The notes under the pieces are model-generated. The model saw only the letters and a program-made list of their open reading frames with translations. It did no database searches and had not been told where the DNA came from. From contig JAKSZT010053887.1 in assembly GCA_026826555.1 (NCBI GenBank), positions 61,378,233 through 61,442,232 on the forward strand: a DNA stretch of 64,000 nucleotides, given 5' to 3'. A program made the translations under genes and the position numbers. Positions 47,930 through 58,099 of the stretch are shown one piece after another (position 1 is the stretch's first letter; every line of letters starts with the position of its first letter). The stretch comes from Tolypeutes matacus (lineage: Eukaryota; Chordata; Mammalia; Cingulata; Chlamyphoridae).

Positions 47930-48265
47930 AAAAAACCACACCAGGACATTTAAACAAAGTGACACAGATCATCAGCAGATCAACTAGGAATGACAGCTCA
48001 ATCAAACAAATGTATGTTGAGAATTTCCACAGGGCAGCTCTCGCGGCAGCCAAGCCAAATTTGTTTAGTATACATGAGTTAGCTGCTTAGGAACATTCAG
48101 TATGCTGCATGCCAGATGATGACTTTTCTAGGTAAACATCCATTTAGCAGCATATACCCATCCATGAAAGTGTTGGCGTGATTTTGATCTATTCTCTTGG
48201 ACTCCTGAAATTATGACTTCATTCCACTGGCAGCCAAGTACCAAACCCATACATGCACCATTTAG
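47930..48265. promoter_or_regulatory. candidate conserved noncoding element
   Basis: Repeat-free block with 'cagatcatcagcagatcaac', 'aatgacagctcaatcaaac' (TALE TGACAG and PBX-like ATCAAAC), the CpG-bearing word 'agctctcgcggcagcc', and 'gctgcatgccagatgatgac'. Part of it (48143-48183) is echoed at 50153-50193. Confidence 0.4.
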
Positions 48266-48269
48266 GCTA

Positions 48270-49975
48270 AAAAAAGGGAGGGGAGGGGGAAGCTATACAC
48301 TTATTTCAAAATGTAATATAGCCATCCAAAATGTAGGAGAAACTCCATAAAATCGACAGGCCATTTTACTTTTCTGACAAGCAATAAACCAAGCATCATT
48401 AAAATGAATGTCAAATGGCAGAGAAGCAGCAGGGAAAATACCTACCTTGTTCTTAGTATTTCAAATAGAATGTAGAATATTTGTCCTACCTCAGCCTAAA
48501 CTTGTAGGCATTTCTTTTGTGGGGAGGGGGTGGGGTTCATTTATTAAATTGGGATTTCAGAATCAGATCCCAACTAAGAAAGAGCACTTGGATTCTTCAG
48601 CAAAGGCGTTTTTATTTTCCCTGTTCCTCTATTTGAACAATTAACTTATTTTCTTCTTAAAGGTGGCACTTAAAGAATGGAAGACTATTGAGAACACTTT
48701 TAAAGCCAGAATAAAAGAGCAAAGTTCTTACTAGAAAAGCCCACAAAAACAAAATAACATACATTTCTTGGTAGAATTTTCCAACTCTGTGCTCACCCTC
48801 ACTCATTGTTGTGAAATCTAGCTTGTGTTGTACAAGATTCAGCTCAATGCTCTGTTTTTTACTTTTTGTTTGTTTTTAAACCAAAAGCTTCTCTTTTCTG
48901 ATTCTCTTCAACTAGGGAATCCTCAATTTTTTGGACATGTTTTCAAACAGAAAGCTTGAGAATTCCCTTTTCAGACCAAGGGGTAATTATCTTAAATTTG
49001 TTGGAAGAGATCATTGTTTCCAAACTTTAACCTCTTCTAGAAGAGCACTTGGCACACGTCACTTGCTTGGTGTGTATTCAGAATGGTCAACAGTTTAGAA
49101 ATTCCCTGGAAAATACTTCTTCCAGTGGTGGGAGTGATTTTTGTAGATAACAGCTTTGTTTGAAATTTGTTTAAAATTCAGAGTGGGGTGAGGTAGAGTA
49201 TACAGCTTTCCAAAATGAAATTCCTTACAATGAACATTTTCTAAAGTTGGTTAAATCTGAATCATCAACTTTATTGGGCATCCATTATATTCAGAGCACT
49301 GGAAGAGGATAGAAAAGTAAAATATACATAGCCCCTGCCCTCATGTACCTGAAAATCAAAACAGGAAGGTAGACGTGAAAACAAGTAATTGCCATAGCAC
49401 CTGGGTAAATGACAGAAGGCTATGCCTTGAGATACATTTCATATGCAGTAGGATCCAAAAGGAAGCTCACTCTGCTTGGGGAGGTGTGGACCCAGGGAAC
49501 AGACTTCTTAGCAGATGAGATGATATTTAACTGCATCTGAAAGGGTGGGAAGGGTTTCAATGTGTAAATCTTAAATACTCCCTCCTCATTAAATCCCCCT
49601 CTCTCTCTAAAATAGTCACCCACTCCCATATTTCACCTTGTTTTATTTTCTTCAGAGCACCTAAGACTATCTCCTACTTGCTATGTGTTGGTTTACTTTT
49701 TCCTGATACCCATCTGGCTATTAGCTTTACTCACTCAGGGACGTAGTCAGCCTTGTTCTTGCTGTATCCCCAGTCCTCAGAACAGTAGACAGCTCTCACT
49801 GGGGAGCCGAGGAATGGAGAATGAGCGAAGGTCAATCCAGACCAGAACATTGGCAAGGAAAACAACACAGAGAAACCAAATTTCACAGGATACTAAGTGG
49901 ACACGGAATAGATTATTGTGGCTAAGTTACAGGGTGCTTTAAAGGCATAAGGTGTACAGATTGATTGGGGCCAAT
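48270..49975. other. noncoding stretch, no gene recognised
   Basis: Ordinary sequence. A weak old repeat of the 'tttattgggcatccattatattcagagcactgg' class lies at 49265-49365. No gene recognised. Confidence 0.5.
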
Positions 49976-49978
49976 CAT

Positions 49979-50020
49979 GAAAGAACATTCTATTTAAAAA
50001 AAAGAAAGAAAGAACATTCT
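49979..50020. repeat. 13-bp direct repeats flanking a 16-bp A-rich insert
   Basis: gaaagaacattct occurs perfectly at 49979-49991 and 50008-50020. Between the copies lies only a 16-base A-rich segment containing A8. The geometry is that of a target-site duplication around an insertion consisting of little but tail. Confidence 0.85.
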
Positions 50021-50024
50021 GAAG

Positions 50025-51555
50025 TCGCCAGAAAGTCATGGCCAAGAAAATGTAGCTGAGCAAAGAAGGCTGATGAGCTCTAACTCTCCACAGTCTTTCT
50101 AAAATGAGTGTTAATCCTGATAACCTAGGGTAATCACGGGAGGATGACATGCCTTTAGCAGCATATACCTGTCTGTGTAACTGTTAGCATGATATATTCT
50201 TCAGTTACCCTACATAGGTTTTTAAAACTATATATAAGGATTTAAAAATTTCTTATTTTTAATTATGTGCTGCAAAATGTGGATAAATGGGAAGTCCGTA
50301 GGGAAAGCATTAATGTGAATGTACATAGAGCTTTAGTGATTTGAGGTTGGGAGAGAATAATCTTGGGGCGAGTGGGGATTTGCTGTGACCAAAGGATTCT
50401 GTATAAATGTAAATAAAAAATAAGGACAATAACCCATCATGTTCCCATATGTATTTACTTCCACAATGGTAAATTTCACACAGTCCCAAGAATACTATTT
50501 ATCAAAGCAGCTCCCAGGTATTGGGATGAACCAGAAGCTTTCAAAGTGTTGATTGATCACTCTTTGCTAGCAGTTCACTAGGGTTACACTGCCTCTCCAG
50601 AATCAACAGCCTGGAAGAAAGCAATACGAGGCTTGGAACAGAGGCTGGACTTAGGTTAGCAACTGCCTTACATAGCAGTAAATACACCAATTAATATTCA
50701 TAAAATGTCTCAAGGCTTGACCTGGGGAGAGTACAGAGTGAAATACATATACCGATTGAGTTTTCTACCTCCATAGGAACTCTGGTTATTCTTCACGTTT
50801 GCATAATAGAGCTTTGAGAGTACACTGGGTCTGTTTGCCTGTCTCCATACCTGCTTGAACTTCTTAAAACTCTTGGGAATATCACCATGGCAGTGCAACC
50901 CAGGCACAGCCTAACTCTAACCCTAACTCTGTCTCCATGTTCATTCGGCAGCCTAGATCTCGGAGGTGTTTTTGGAGGTTCAGCAACTGCACCACACTAA
51001 TGGAGAAACAGCAAGAAAGTTCTTTGTATTCTTTTATCTGCCAGGTGTTTGAAGGCACATGTTCTTTTTGAAGAGACAGAACGAGGATGTTTGTGGGGGG
51101 AGAATTTAACTGTCCTACCAAAGGGATGGGGAAAGAGAAATTAATCCCATGACTTTTTGCCCCCCTGCTGTATCCTGGACTGAAATCACAGAAGAGGTTT
51201 ATCATTTCCCACCATCAAATATTGCTCATTGTTCACTGGCCAATAAAGCATCTTTCAAATACAAACCTTCCTCCAGCCTTACTCAGCCCAGGCTGTTTTC
51301 TGCATCATCACAGAAACTGGCAGGGCAGTGTTCTGGAATGAGCCCATCTTTTCATACCATGTCAATGACTACATTGATGCCCCTTTACATTTGGTTTCAC
51401 CAAGTGTTTATTGAGAGATTTATTGATAGGGGAATGGTGTGGAATGAATTGTTCATGAACCATTTCAACACGTTTTGCTTTCTGAATGTAGGTAGACCTG
51501 AAAGGCACTGGTCTTCAAGAGCTGTCACTAAGATCCAGAGACCTGAGAACGTTCC
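50025..51555. other. noncoding stretch, no gene recognised
   Basis: No gene recognised. The 136-codon plus-strand frame at 51149-51559 carries no known domain. A short CCTAAC-like cluster at 50908-50930 is too brief to be telomeric. Confidence 0.5.
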
Positions 51556-51559
51556 CTAA

Positions 51560-51675
51560 GAATAATGATAATAACTTTTGGCATTTGTATTTTTCTCCAC
51601 AATTTACAAAATATGCTCAAGTGCCTTTTTCTTCTGATTACTAATACAGCTTCGTGTCACAGGTATTTCATAGAC
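51560..51675 (-). repeat. MIR SINE, left half (split by hAT MITE)
   Basis: 'aataatgataataacttttggcatttg' through 'ctgattactaatacagcttcgtgtcacaggtattt' resembles the reversed MIR 3' half. It resumes at about 51998 with 'aaatctacaaagaaactgaggctcaagtag' up to ~52095. Confidence 0.6.
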
Positions 51676-51997
51676 CAGTGTTGTCCAATAAAAATATAAA
51701 TATGAGCCACATATTAATTTTAAATAGCCTAGTAGCCACATTAAAATAAAAAGAAACAGGTGAAATTAATTTTACTAATATATTTTATTTAATTCAATAT
51801 ATCCAAAATGGTATCATTTCAGTATTGTAATCAATATACAAAAATTATCAACTAGATATTTTTATTTTTTCTGGCACCAAGTCTTTGAAATCTGGTTCAT
51901 ATTTTTAAACTTATAGCAAATTTCAATATGTAATAGGCACATTTCAAGTATTCAGTTGCCCCATGTGGCTAGTGGTTACCATAATGAGGGACATCAG
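51676..51997. mobile_element. hAT-type nonautonomous DNA transposon (MITE)
   Basis: Opens 'cagtgttgtccaata' and 'atgagccacatattaattttaaatagcctagtagccac', and closes 'aggcacatttcaagtattcagttgccccatgtggctagtggttacc', the layout of a family I recall as a mammalian hAT (Charlie/Tip100-type) element with CAGTG termini. The right terminus is degraded, and the 8-bp target-site duplication expected of hAT is not clear. Confidence 0.8.
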
Positions 51998-52095
51998 AAA
52001 TCTACAAAGAAACTGAGGCTCAAGTAGATTAAGGGGCTTATCTGTGGTCACATAACTAGTTAAGTGGACTAACTAGAAGACCCTGTGTGGTCTTC
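51998..52095 (-). repeat. MIR SINE, right half
   Basis: 'agaaactgaggctcaagtagattaaggggcttatctgtggtcacataactagttaagtgg' is the reversed MIR core. It continues the 51560-51675 fragment across the hAT insertion. Confidence 0.8.
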
Positions 52096-52271
52096 TGGTT
52101 TAAAAAGGAATTGACTTTGGTCTGTGTTTCACAGATCACCTGAATTTACTCATGATATTGTGGGTTGAGACTATAGAGTAGAAAACTGGACATGTTAGTT
52201 AGAATGATTTTGTCACAGAAGTAAGGATCCTTTATTGCTAATCTCAAAAATGCCATGGAATTTGTATTTTT

Positions 52272-52477
52272 AAGATTAAACTTGGGAAGCGGCTGTGACT
52301 CAATCAGTAGGGCTGCCGTTTACCATATGGGAGGCCCCGGGTTCGGTTCCCGGGGCCTCCTGGTGAAGGCAAGCCCGCCCGCATGGCGTGGTTAGCTGAC
52401 CCAGTGAGCACAAGCAGCAAGGGGGGGATAAATGAATAAATAAATAAAATCTTAAAAAAAAAAAAAAAGATTAAACT
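52272..52477 (+). mobile_element. DAS-type tRNA-derived SINE, young copy
   Basis: A complete forward SINE from 'gggaagcggctgtgactcaat' (52284) to an A-tail at 52454-52468, with a perfect 11-bp duplication aagattaaact (52272-52282 and 52467-52477). Box B is ggttcggttcc at 52341-52351. A perfect 12-bp stem with a 7-base loop (52330-52360) spans the T-arm position. The near-identical partner on the opposite strand lies at 17.2 kb. Confidence 0.93.
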
Positions 52478-52569
52478 CCATATGTGATTCTGAGGCATAG
52501 CCTGAATTAATTTCTGGCTATGCCAGAATTTATTCAGGTTAATTCAGAATTAATTCAGGTTAATTTCTG

Positions 52570-52705
52570 TATTCATTCATTCCTATATTTATTCATTCAT
52601 TAACAAATATTTATTGAACATTTACTATGTGCTAAGCACTACGCTTCGTGCTGGGGATGCAGTAGTGAACAAATCAGAGTCTTTACCCTCATGAAGCTTA
52701 CATTT
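52570..52705. repeat. old mammalian repeat (MIR/L2 class) with ATTC simple repeat
   Basis: 'attcattcattaacaaatatttattgaacatttactatgtgctaagcactacgcttcgtgctggggatgcagtagtgaacaaatcagag...catgaagcttacattt' matches a common mammal-wide repeat, but I cannot name the subfamily. 52500-52565 just upstream holds local copies of 'attcaggttaatt'. Confidence 0.65.
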
Positions 52706-52709
52706 TACT

Positions 52710-54120
52710 TCCTCTAAGGTATGGCTGGTTCATAGCAGAAGCCACAATAAATGCTAGCAGAATTGAATTTCATTGGGAATATTTCATATTGGTCTACCAT
52801 TTTTCCTTCCTGGAGGACTCAGTAAAAATCTTGAGGAATGCATAGTTTATCCAAAGAAGGAATTATTGTATGTTTTTATTTTGTTTATAACAAATATGTT
52901 TGAAGATGTTGGAATTTGAGGAGCACATCGTACAAACTCTGAACTGATTACATTTGGTTAAATTAATCTATTAAGCATCTTGAGTATTTGGTGTATGTGT
53001 GTGACTGCATGTGTGCACACAATTGTGTGTAGATTCAATGTGAAATTTCTTTTCCTTCAGTGGGGGCATTTCTACTATATCCTTAAACAGACTGAGGACA
53101 GTTTGTATGATGTCTTCTGCACATTTATGTTAGAATTTCCCAAGTTAGAGAAGGAAAAGGAGGTACCACTCACTATTCTCCAATACAATTGGCTTGCTTT
53201 CACTGAACTTTTCAAGTCAACAAATAGACATTGGATTACGTTATCATGAGCTAGAAACTTTGCTGGATTTCAGGGATCCTACAGTGAAATCAGGCACTCA
53301 TGATCCCTGCCCATACCACCTGTAGTTGACGGAGGTATGCTTTAATGACCTCTCCCATGTGGGCACCCTCAGATTTGGGGTGTGCCAATTGCATGATCCT
53401 TTTATGATTCACCACATTTTTACACTTCTTTGTTTTGCCTTTTGACTATATAATGCTATTCCTTGTAAGTATTTATAAGGCCATTCTTTTCCACCTAGAA
53501 GAAAGAAATTCTGCTCAGCTGGTTTTTCTTCAGCCAAGTATTTTCATTTGACCCTTTAAGCTAACTAAACTTTGAAGGAAAAAAAAATGCAGAAATACCC
53601 TACTGTTTGAAATGGTGTAGAGATCCAAGAGAGTTAATTTAAAAATTCATAAATCCTTTGTACTATGCAAATTAATGACCTGTAACCTATTTCCCAGGTG
53701 ACTTATTTTGACTCAACTATGTCCAAATAAATGTGTTTATTTAGGAGAGCTCTGTGCTACTCCAAACTGACATGTTAAGCATCTCCTATGGCTCATAATA
53801 TGTCCCAGGGATGTGGACCACCCTCTGTTTTCTCATTATGCCAAATAATGGAAAGTGGAAATCACTCTAATCCTTTCTTCTGTGTCTGCCGTACCTCTGC
53901 AAAGATGATAAACTCAATCCAATTAAAAGTCATTACCTCATCAAGGCTCGGCCAAAGTCTATATATAACCTTTGTTTTACAATCCTCTTGATTATCTGTC
54001 TTCATCACAAGCTGAATTTTTAGCCATCTTCTACTTCAGTTTTCCCTCAAAGAAAAGTAATATCACTTTTACTGTTGAACACTGTGGTCCTTGTTTTCTG
54101 TACCATTCACTTGACTCTAT
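52710..54120. other. noncoding stretch, no gene recognised
   Basis: AT-rich sequence; TG-rich at 52985-53030. Scattered short frames, none with a known domain. Confidence 0.5.
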
Positions 54121-54124
54121 TCAA

Positions 54125-54275
54125 TGTGGCTTTATTTTATATAAGTTAATTCTTCCTGGGCATCTGTCTTATCTCCCTGACTAGACTGGAAGTCCTTTGA
54201 AAGCAGCTTTATTCTTCTTTATGACTTCCTGGGGTGCTTTGCATGTAGAGGTTTCGATGACTAAATTATTAATGT
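54125..54275 (+). repeat. LINE L2 fragment
   Basis: 'gcatctgtcttatctccctgactagactggaagtcctttgaaagcagc' is typical of the L2 3' end. Confidence 0.65.
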
Positions 54276-54279
54276 TTTG

Positions 54280-55005
54280 TGGCATATGCTGGATTGTAGA
54301 TGGTGAGATTTAATGGTGGTGATGAGTATTAAAATATTGAATGAAGCAGGCATATTAATTCAGCAACGACAAAATCAAGAACAGTACAAAGGCTGCTAAG
54401 TTATTGTTTAACTATCTCCAACCCCAGTATATTTTCTTACCATCATATATTTTTGACATAGTTAAAACGTTTGTAATTTTTTCCCTTGGGCAGTCATGGT
54501 GTACAGAGGTTTCCATGGGTTGATCCATAAATATATGTGGATCTTAAGCATCTTAGGTGTTTAGATGAGCAAACTAATAATGTGTTGTCTTCTTTAGTTC
54601 TGATATTATACAATTCTATGAAAAATGGATATTTCAATCAATTTTCCTGGTTCAAGCAATAGGATGCCAAAATATTTTATTTAGCTTATTTAGCAGTTTG
54701 TTTAAAAAGATATATTGGAATAAATTTATAAAATTGCAAGAAAAAGCAAAAAACAAAATCATTGGGATTTTATTCATTCTGGAGAATAATTCCTGGATTA
54801 AGGAAGAGTCATTTTATATAATGTTAATATAAATGAGTAGCAATATATTTTATGCACATGCTACTAGTATGAACTTAGAGATATCTGAGTTCCTGGCCTT
54901 CCTTTTCTTGAAGTACCTTGGTGAAAAAAATAAATAGCTCCTTTTTTTCTGAAATCTTTTTTTATTCACCATATACATTTAAAATTTTATCTATCAAAAT
55001 TTATT
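54280..55005. other. noncoding stretch, no gene recognised
   Basis: Very AT-rich sequence with no recognised feature. Confidence 0.5.
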
Positions 55006-55010
55006 TCTCA

Positions 55011-55095
55011 GGGAGCAGGTGTAGCTCAGTGGTTGAATGCCTGCTTCCCATATACAAGGTCCTGGGTTCAACCCTTGGTATCTCATAAAAAATAT
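55011..55095 (+). mobile_element. tRNA-derived SINE monomer (DAS-type, tRNA-Ala-like)
   Basis: 'gggagcaggtgtagctcagtggttgaatgcctgcttccc' contains a near-canonical A-box (tagctcagtggttg), and 'cctgggttcaaccc' holds the B-box. It closes 'ttggtatctc' and runs into an A-rich/CA-rich tail to about 55120. The head closely resembles a tRNA-Ala gene, but the arms do not pair fully, so it is a SINE and not a tRNA gene. Confidence 0.88.
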
Positions 55096-55129
55096 ACACA
55101 CATATACACACACATACGCTTTGGCTTTT

Positions 55130-55820
55130 GGTTAAGTTACTCTGACTCTTGTAGGCATATGGGCATATTGTTTAGGCAAAGAACAATTATCTGCCATTTT
55201 CTCTGATGTCTCTTGCTCTTGATTGGTGCCACTGGAACTTCTAGGGTGATATGGCCAGTTTTGCCTCTGAGCATAGTACTGTTCAGAGGTCAATCAGAAC
55301 TCTCTCTACTATCTCTAATCTGTTTGGAACAACTTTCAACTCAAACTGGAAGATACATGTTGTAGTTTGGGACATTTATAGGCCGCTGGGAATTTCATTG
55401 GCATTGCAGTGGTCCCACCTGGATCACAGAACTTTGAGTCTTTTTTGAATGAAGCAGACCAAGAAGAAATACAATTATACTAGTTATATGGCAGGGAAAC
55501 CAGCCACTTCTCCATATCTTTTCTTGGTTTATTTTGTAGTGGACAAAGTTGTTTTAGAACCTGTTGGTTTCCTCATTTTATGAGCTATTTAGAAGCAGTG
55601 AGAGGAAATACTCCTTGTTTTGTTCTTCACTTTCCTGTAAAAAATGGGAATACTCAGAAATAAATGTGAATGACAGTTTCAGTTCCTCCAATAATTGAAA
55701 TTAGAGGACTAATCTTCAAAAATTGAGTATCTATAGGGTTTTATTCTATCTAAGGCTAGGTGTTTCTATAAGATTGGCATTAGCTCTTGCAAGATTAGTT
55801 ATATTCAACTCTTAACATTC
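55130..55820. other. noncoding stretch, no gene recognised
   Basis: Unique-looking sequence without recognised features. Confidence 0.5.
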
Positions 55821-55824
55821 ATCA

Positions 55825-56025
55825 CTCTTTCTAACCTAATCTTAGATCTTACTTATTCTTGCATAGTCATCTGTTATCTTTCCTACTTACCTCTAAGCTA
55901 CTTTAGTATTGGCATTTTATCTTATTCAATTCTATATTCACCTTTAGCCACTTTCACAGTGCCTGGCATAAAGTGGTACCAAACTATTGTTTCAGGAATA
56001 GGTAAATGAATGAGACTGAGAGATA
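55825..56025 (+). repeat. LINE L2 fragment
   Basis: 'cactttcacagtgcctggcataaagtggtacc...aataggtaaatgaatgag' is the L2 3' end, preceded by a decayed portion from about 55830. Confidence 0.6.
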
Positions 56026-56279
56026 TCATCTTTAGCAAAGACTATCACCCCAATACTTCAAGCATGTAATTATTCTTTTAATGCTAGGAAAGTATTTAAA
56101 TCTGGTTGCTTTTGTAATCTGTCCTCAAAATGTCAATTGAAATGTTGAATTTCTATAATCTGAAGCATTCACACAAAACTTTTAAAGACAGGAGCATCTG
56201 TTTAATCCTTCCCTTTTCATAGTATGGAGCCCACCAAAGATTTTGAAAGTCAAATGTGTATTTACTTCATGGAGGAAAC

Positions 56280-56540
56280 GTTATCAACCAGTGTAAAAGT
56301 TTACTGGCACTAGCTGTGATATAATGGGTAGTTTAAATCCTGCTAACTGCAAATAATTTTTCAACAGTGTTTATGATGGTGGTAGTGTTTAGTGAGGCAG
56401 AAGTACAGATAACATAAATATTTCGGCACAAACCGATTGTACCGGAGCCATAAATAAATTAGGCCCAGTTTGTAAATAAATTTAGTTTTGCCAGCAAACA
56501 TTTATAATCCACTCTTGCTGCAAACGATAGTAATTTATAT
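56280..56540. promoter_or_regulatory. candidate conserved noncoding element
   Basis: Repeat-free. Retained CpGs in 'tttcggcacaaaccgattg' and 'accggagcc' stand out. FOX-type words tgtaaataaa (56471-56480) and 'gcaaacatttat' (56495 region) and CDX/HOX-like 'cataaataaatt' lie within 100 bp. The pattern fits a developmental enhancer, but conservation is not tested. Confidence 0.5.
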
Positions 56541-56544
56541 AGAA

Positions 56545-57775
56545 GAGGTCCTGAATGTCTTTTTTTTTTCCTAAGTCGGTTCTCATTTGGAGGCAATGCC
56601 TGGTGCCCGTCAAGTGTCATAGACTGTGTGACTCAATTAGATATGAAGGATACTGTACAGACCACATAATGCTACTAGTTATTGAACATGTTGATAATGA
56701 CAATTTCCAGAGACCATACATAGTTTGGCAGTCTATGAAGTTGTCATATTACAGCATTCCCTTAAATACCTAACTTGTGTTACCACTTAGCAATGTTGAA
56801 ATTACCCCTTCTCAAATCATAAGTGCTATTTGGTGTATGTATACACATATATGTAGCACATCTGTTCATATTTTTCTGCAAACATTTTTTATCAAAGTGT
56901 ATAATGTTTTCTCAGATTAAAAAAAAACACCCTTCCTTTATGTTTTTCAATGACATTCCATCCACCCCCATGGTTTTGAATGATTTTACATTTAATAAGA
57001 TGTAGTGTTGAGAAACTCAATATGGGAGCTTTTAGAGCTTAGAAGGGGGAGCAGAAAATTGTACTCCTTGGGATCATCTAAACTTATTTTGTACTGAAGA
57101 TGCTGTAGTTTGCAGTAGGGCCATCAGGGTCCAGGCTGAAACTAGCCAAATCTAGGAACTTTCCCCAAAGAATCACTGTAAGACCAGAAGTCACTGTTGC
57201 CTTGTAGTTACCAAGCCTTGTGAGAATGAGGAGCATTGTTCATTTTCAAATAAAACCTAATGTGGGGACGCTAACAAAATTTCATTCTTTGGGGGAACTC
57301 TCTGCATCTTATCAAGCCAAGAGTGTGGTTAGGTTAGTGCTCTATTGCTTGTTCACATTCCTTTTTATCGGCAAGTCATTGCTAGAACTCCCTCTTCTGC
57401 CAGACATGCATAATTATTTTCTTTTCTTTATGTAGGACTACTGGCTATAAGAAAGCTCTTCTGTTTTGTAGCAGTAGGGGAGGGTCTGCATTAAATCTGC
57501 TGTGAGAAAGAATTTAAACTTACATCTATATTGTGTATTCAGTTCTCTTGCACACCTATTTTTGTTTATTGTATGGTAGAAAGCAGAACTCAATCTCATC
57601 TACTTTTTGATGTTCATCTTTTGGAGTTTGTTTTGAATAAAGCATATATTATTTATATTAGAATGCAGTCTCCTTGCTGCAGAATATAATTTTTTCCCCT
57701 CTCCTTCCTTTAGCCCGTAGCTACTGAGTTTTGGTCTCTCCTTTGGAGGCAAGAGGGATCTCTGCCAAAAGCCAC
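56545..57775. other. noncoding stretch, no gene recognised
   Basis: AT-rich, no recognised gene or repeat. Confidence 0.5.
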
Positions 57776-57779
57776 CAAG

Positions 57780-58090
57780 CCACACTTAGGTAATTATAAT
57801 AAACAAGTTGGGGCTCTCATTTCACATGCAGAGCTGAATGAAGCAGAACTGGGGTCGAAAGGATCCCAGTTGCTCCTCCATTAGCAATGGCACATTAATG
57901 CTCCCTCATGCCCCTGTTAAAATACTTTTTTTTTAAAGGAAGCAAATCAGGCCACTCTTTAGAATGTGAAGGGCTACAGCTTTCTTCTGAAACCACCATC
58001 AACAACATAAACAAATTAGAGGTAGTAAACCACACATTCTGCCCACACGTAAACCACAGTCCTCACCAGAGGGCAGTCTACTTAATGTGA
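57780..58090. promoter_or_regulatory. candidate conserved noncoding element with CTCF-like site
   Basis: Repeat-free, with 'tagcaatggcacattaatg' near 57881, RUNX-type AACCACA words at 58027-58034 and 58051-58058, and the word tcaccagagggcag at 58063-58076. That word agrees with the CTCF core consensus at 13 of 14 positions as I remember it. Motif inference only. Confidence 0.45.
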
Positions 58091-58099
58091 GAATAACAG

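Noticed and set aside
48140..48190. U6 snRNA pseudogene ('agcagcatatac' resembles the U6 5' end)
   Set aside because: Similarity ends after about 12 bases, the spacing to the next U6-like word is wrong, and no U6 core follows.
50908..50930. Interstitial telomeric repeat (cctaactctaaccctaac)
   Set aside because: Only two or three degenerate units; likely chance.
51149..51559. 136-codon plus-strand frame
   Set aside because: No known motif or codon pattern, and it overlaps an opposite-strand frame; treated as chance.
55011..55085. Genuine tRNA-Ala gene
   Set aside because: Box A and B are good but the arms do not pair fully and an A-rich SINE tail follows.
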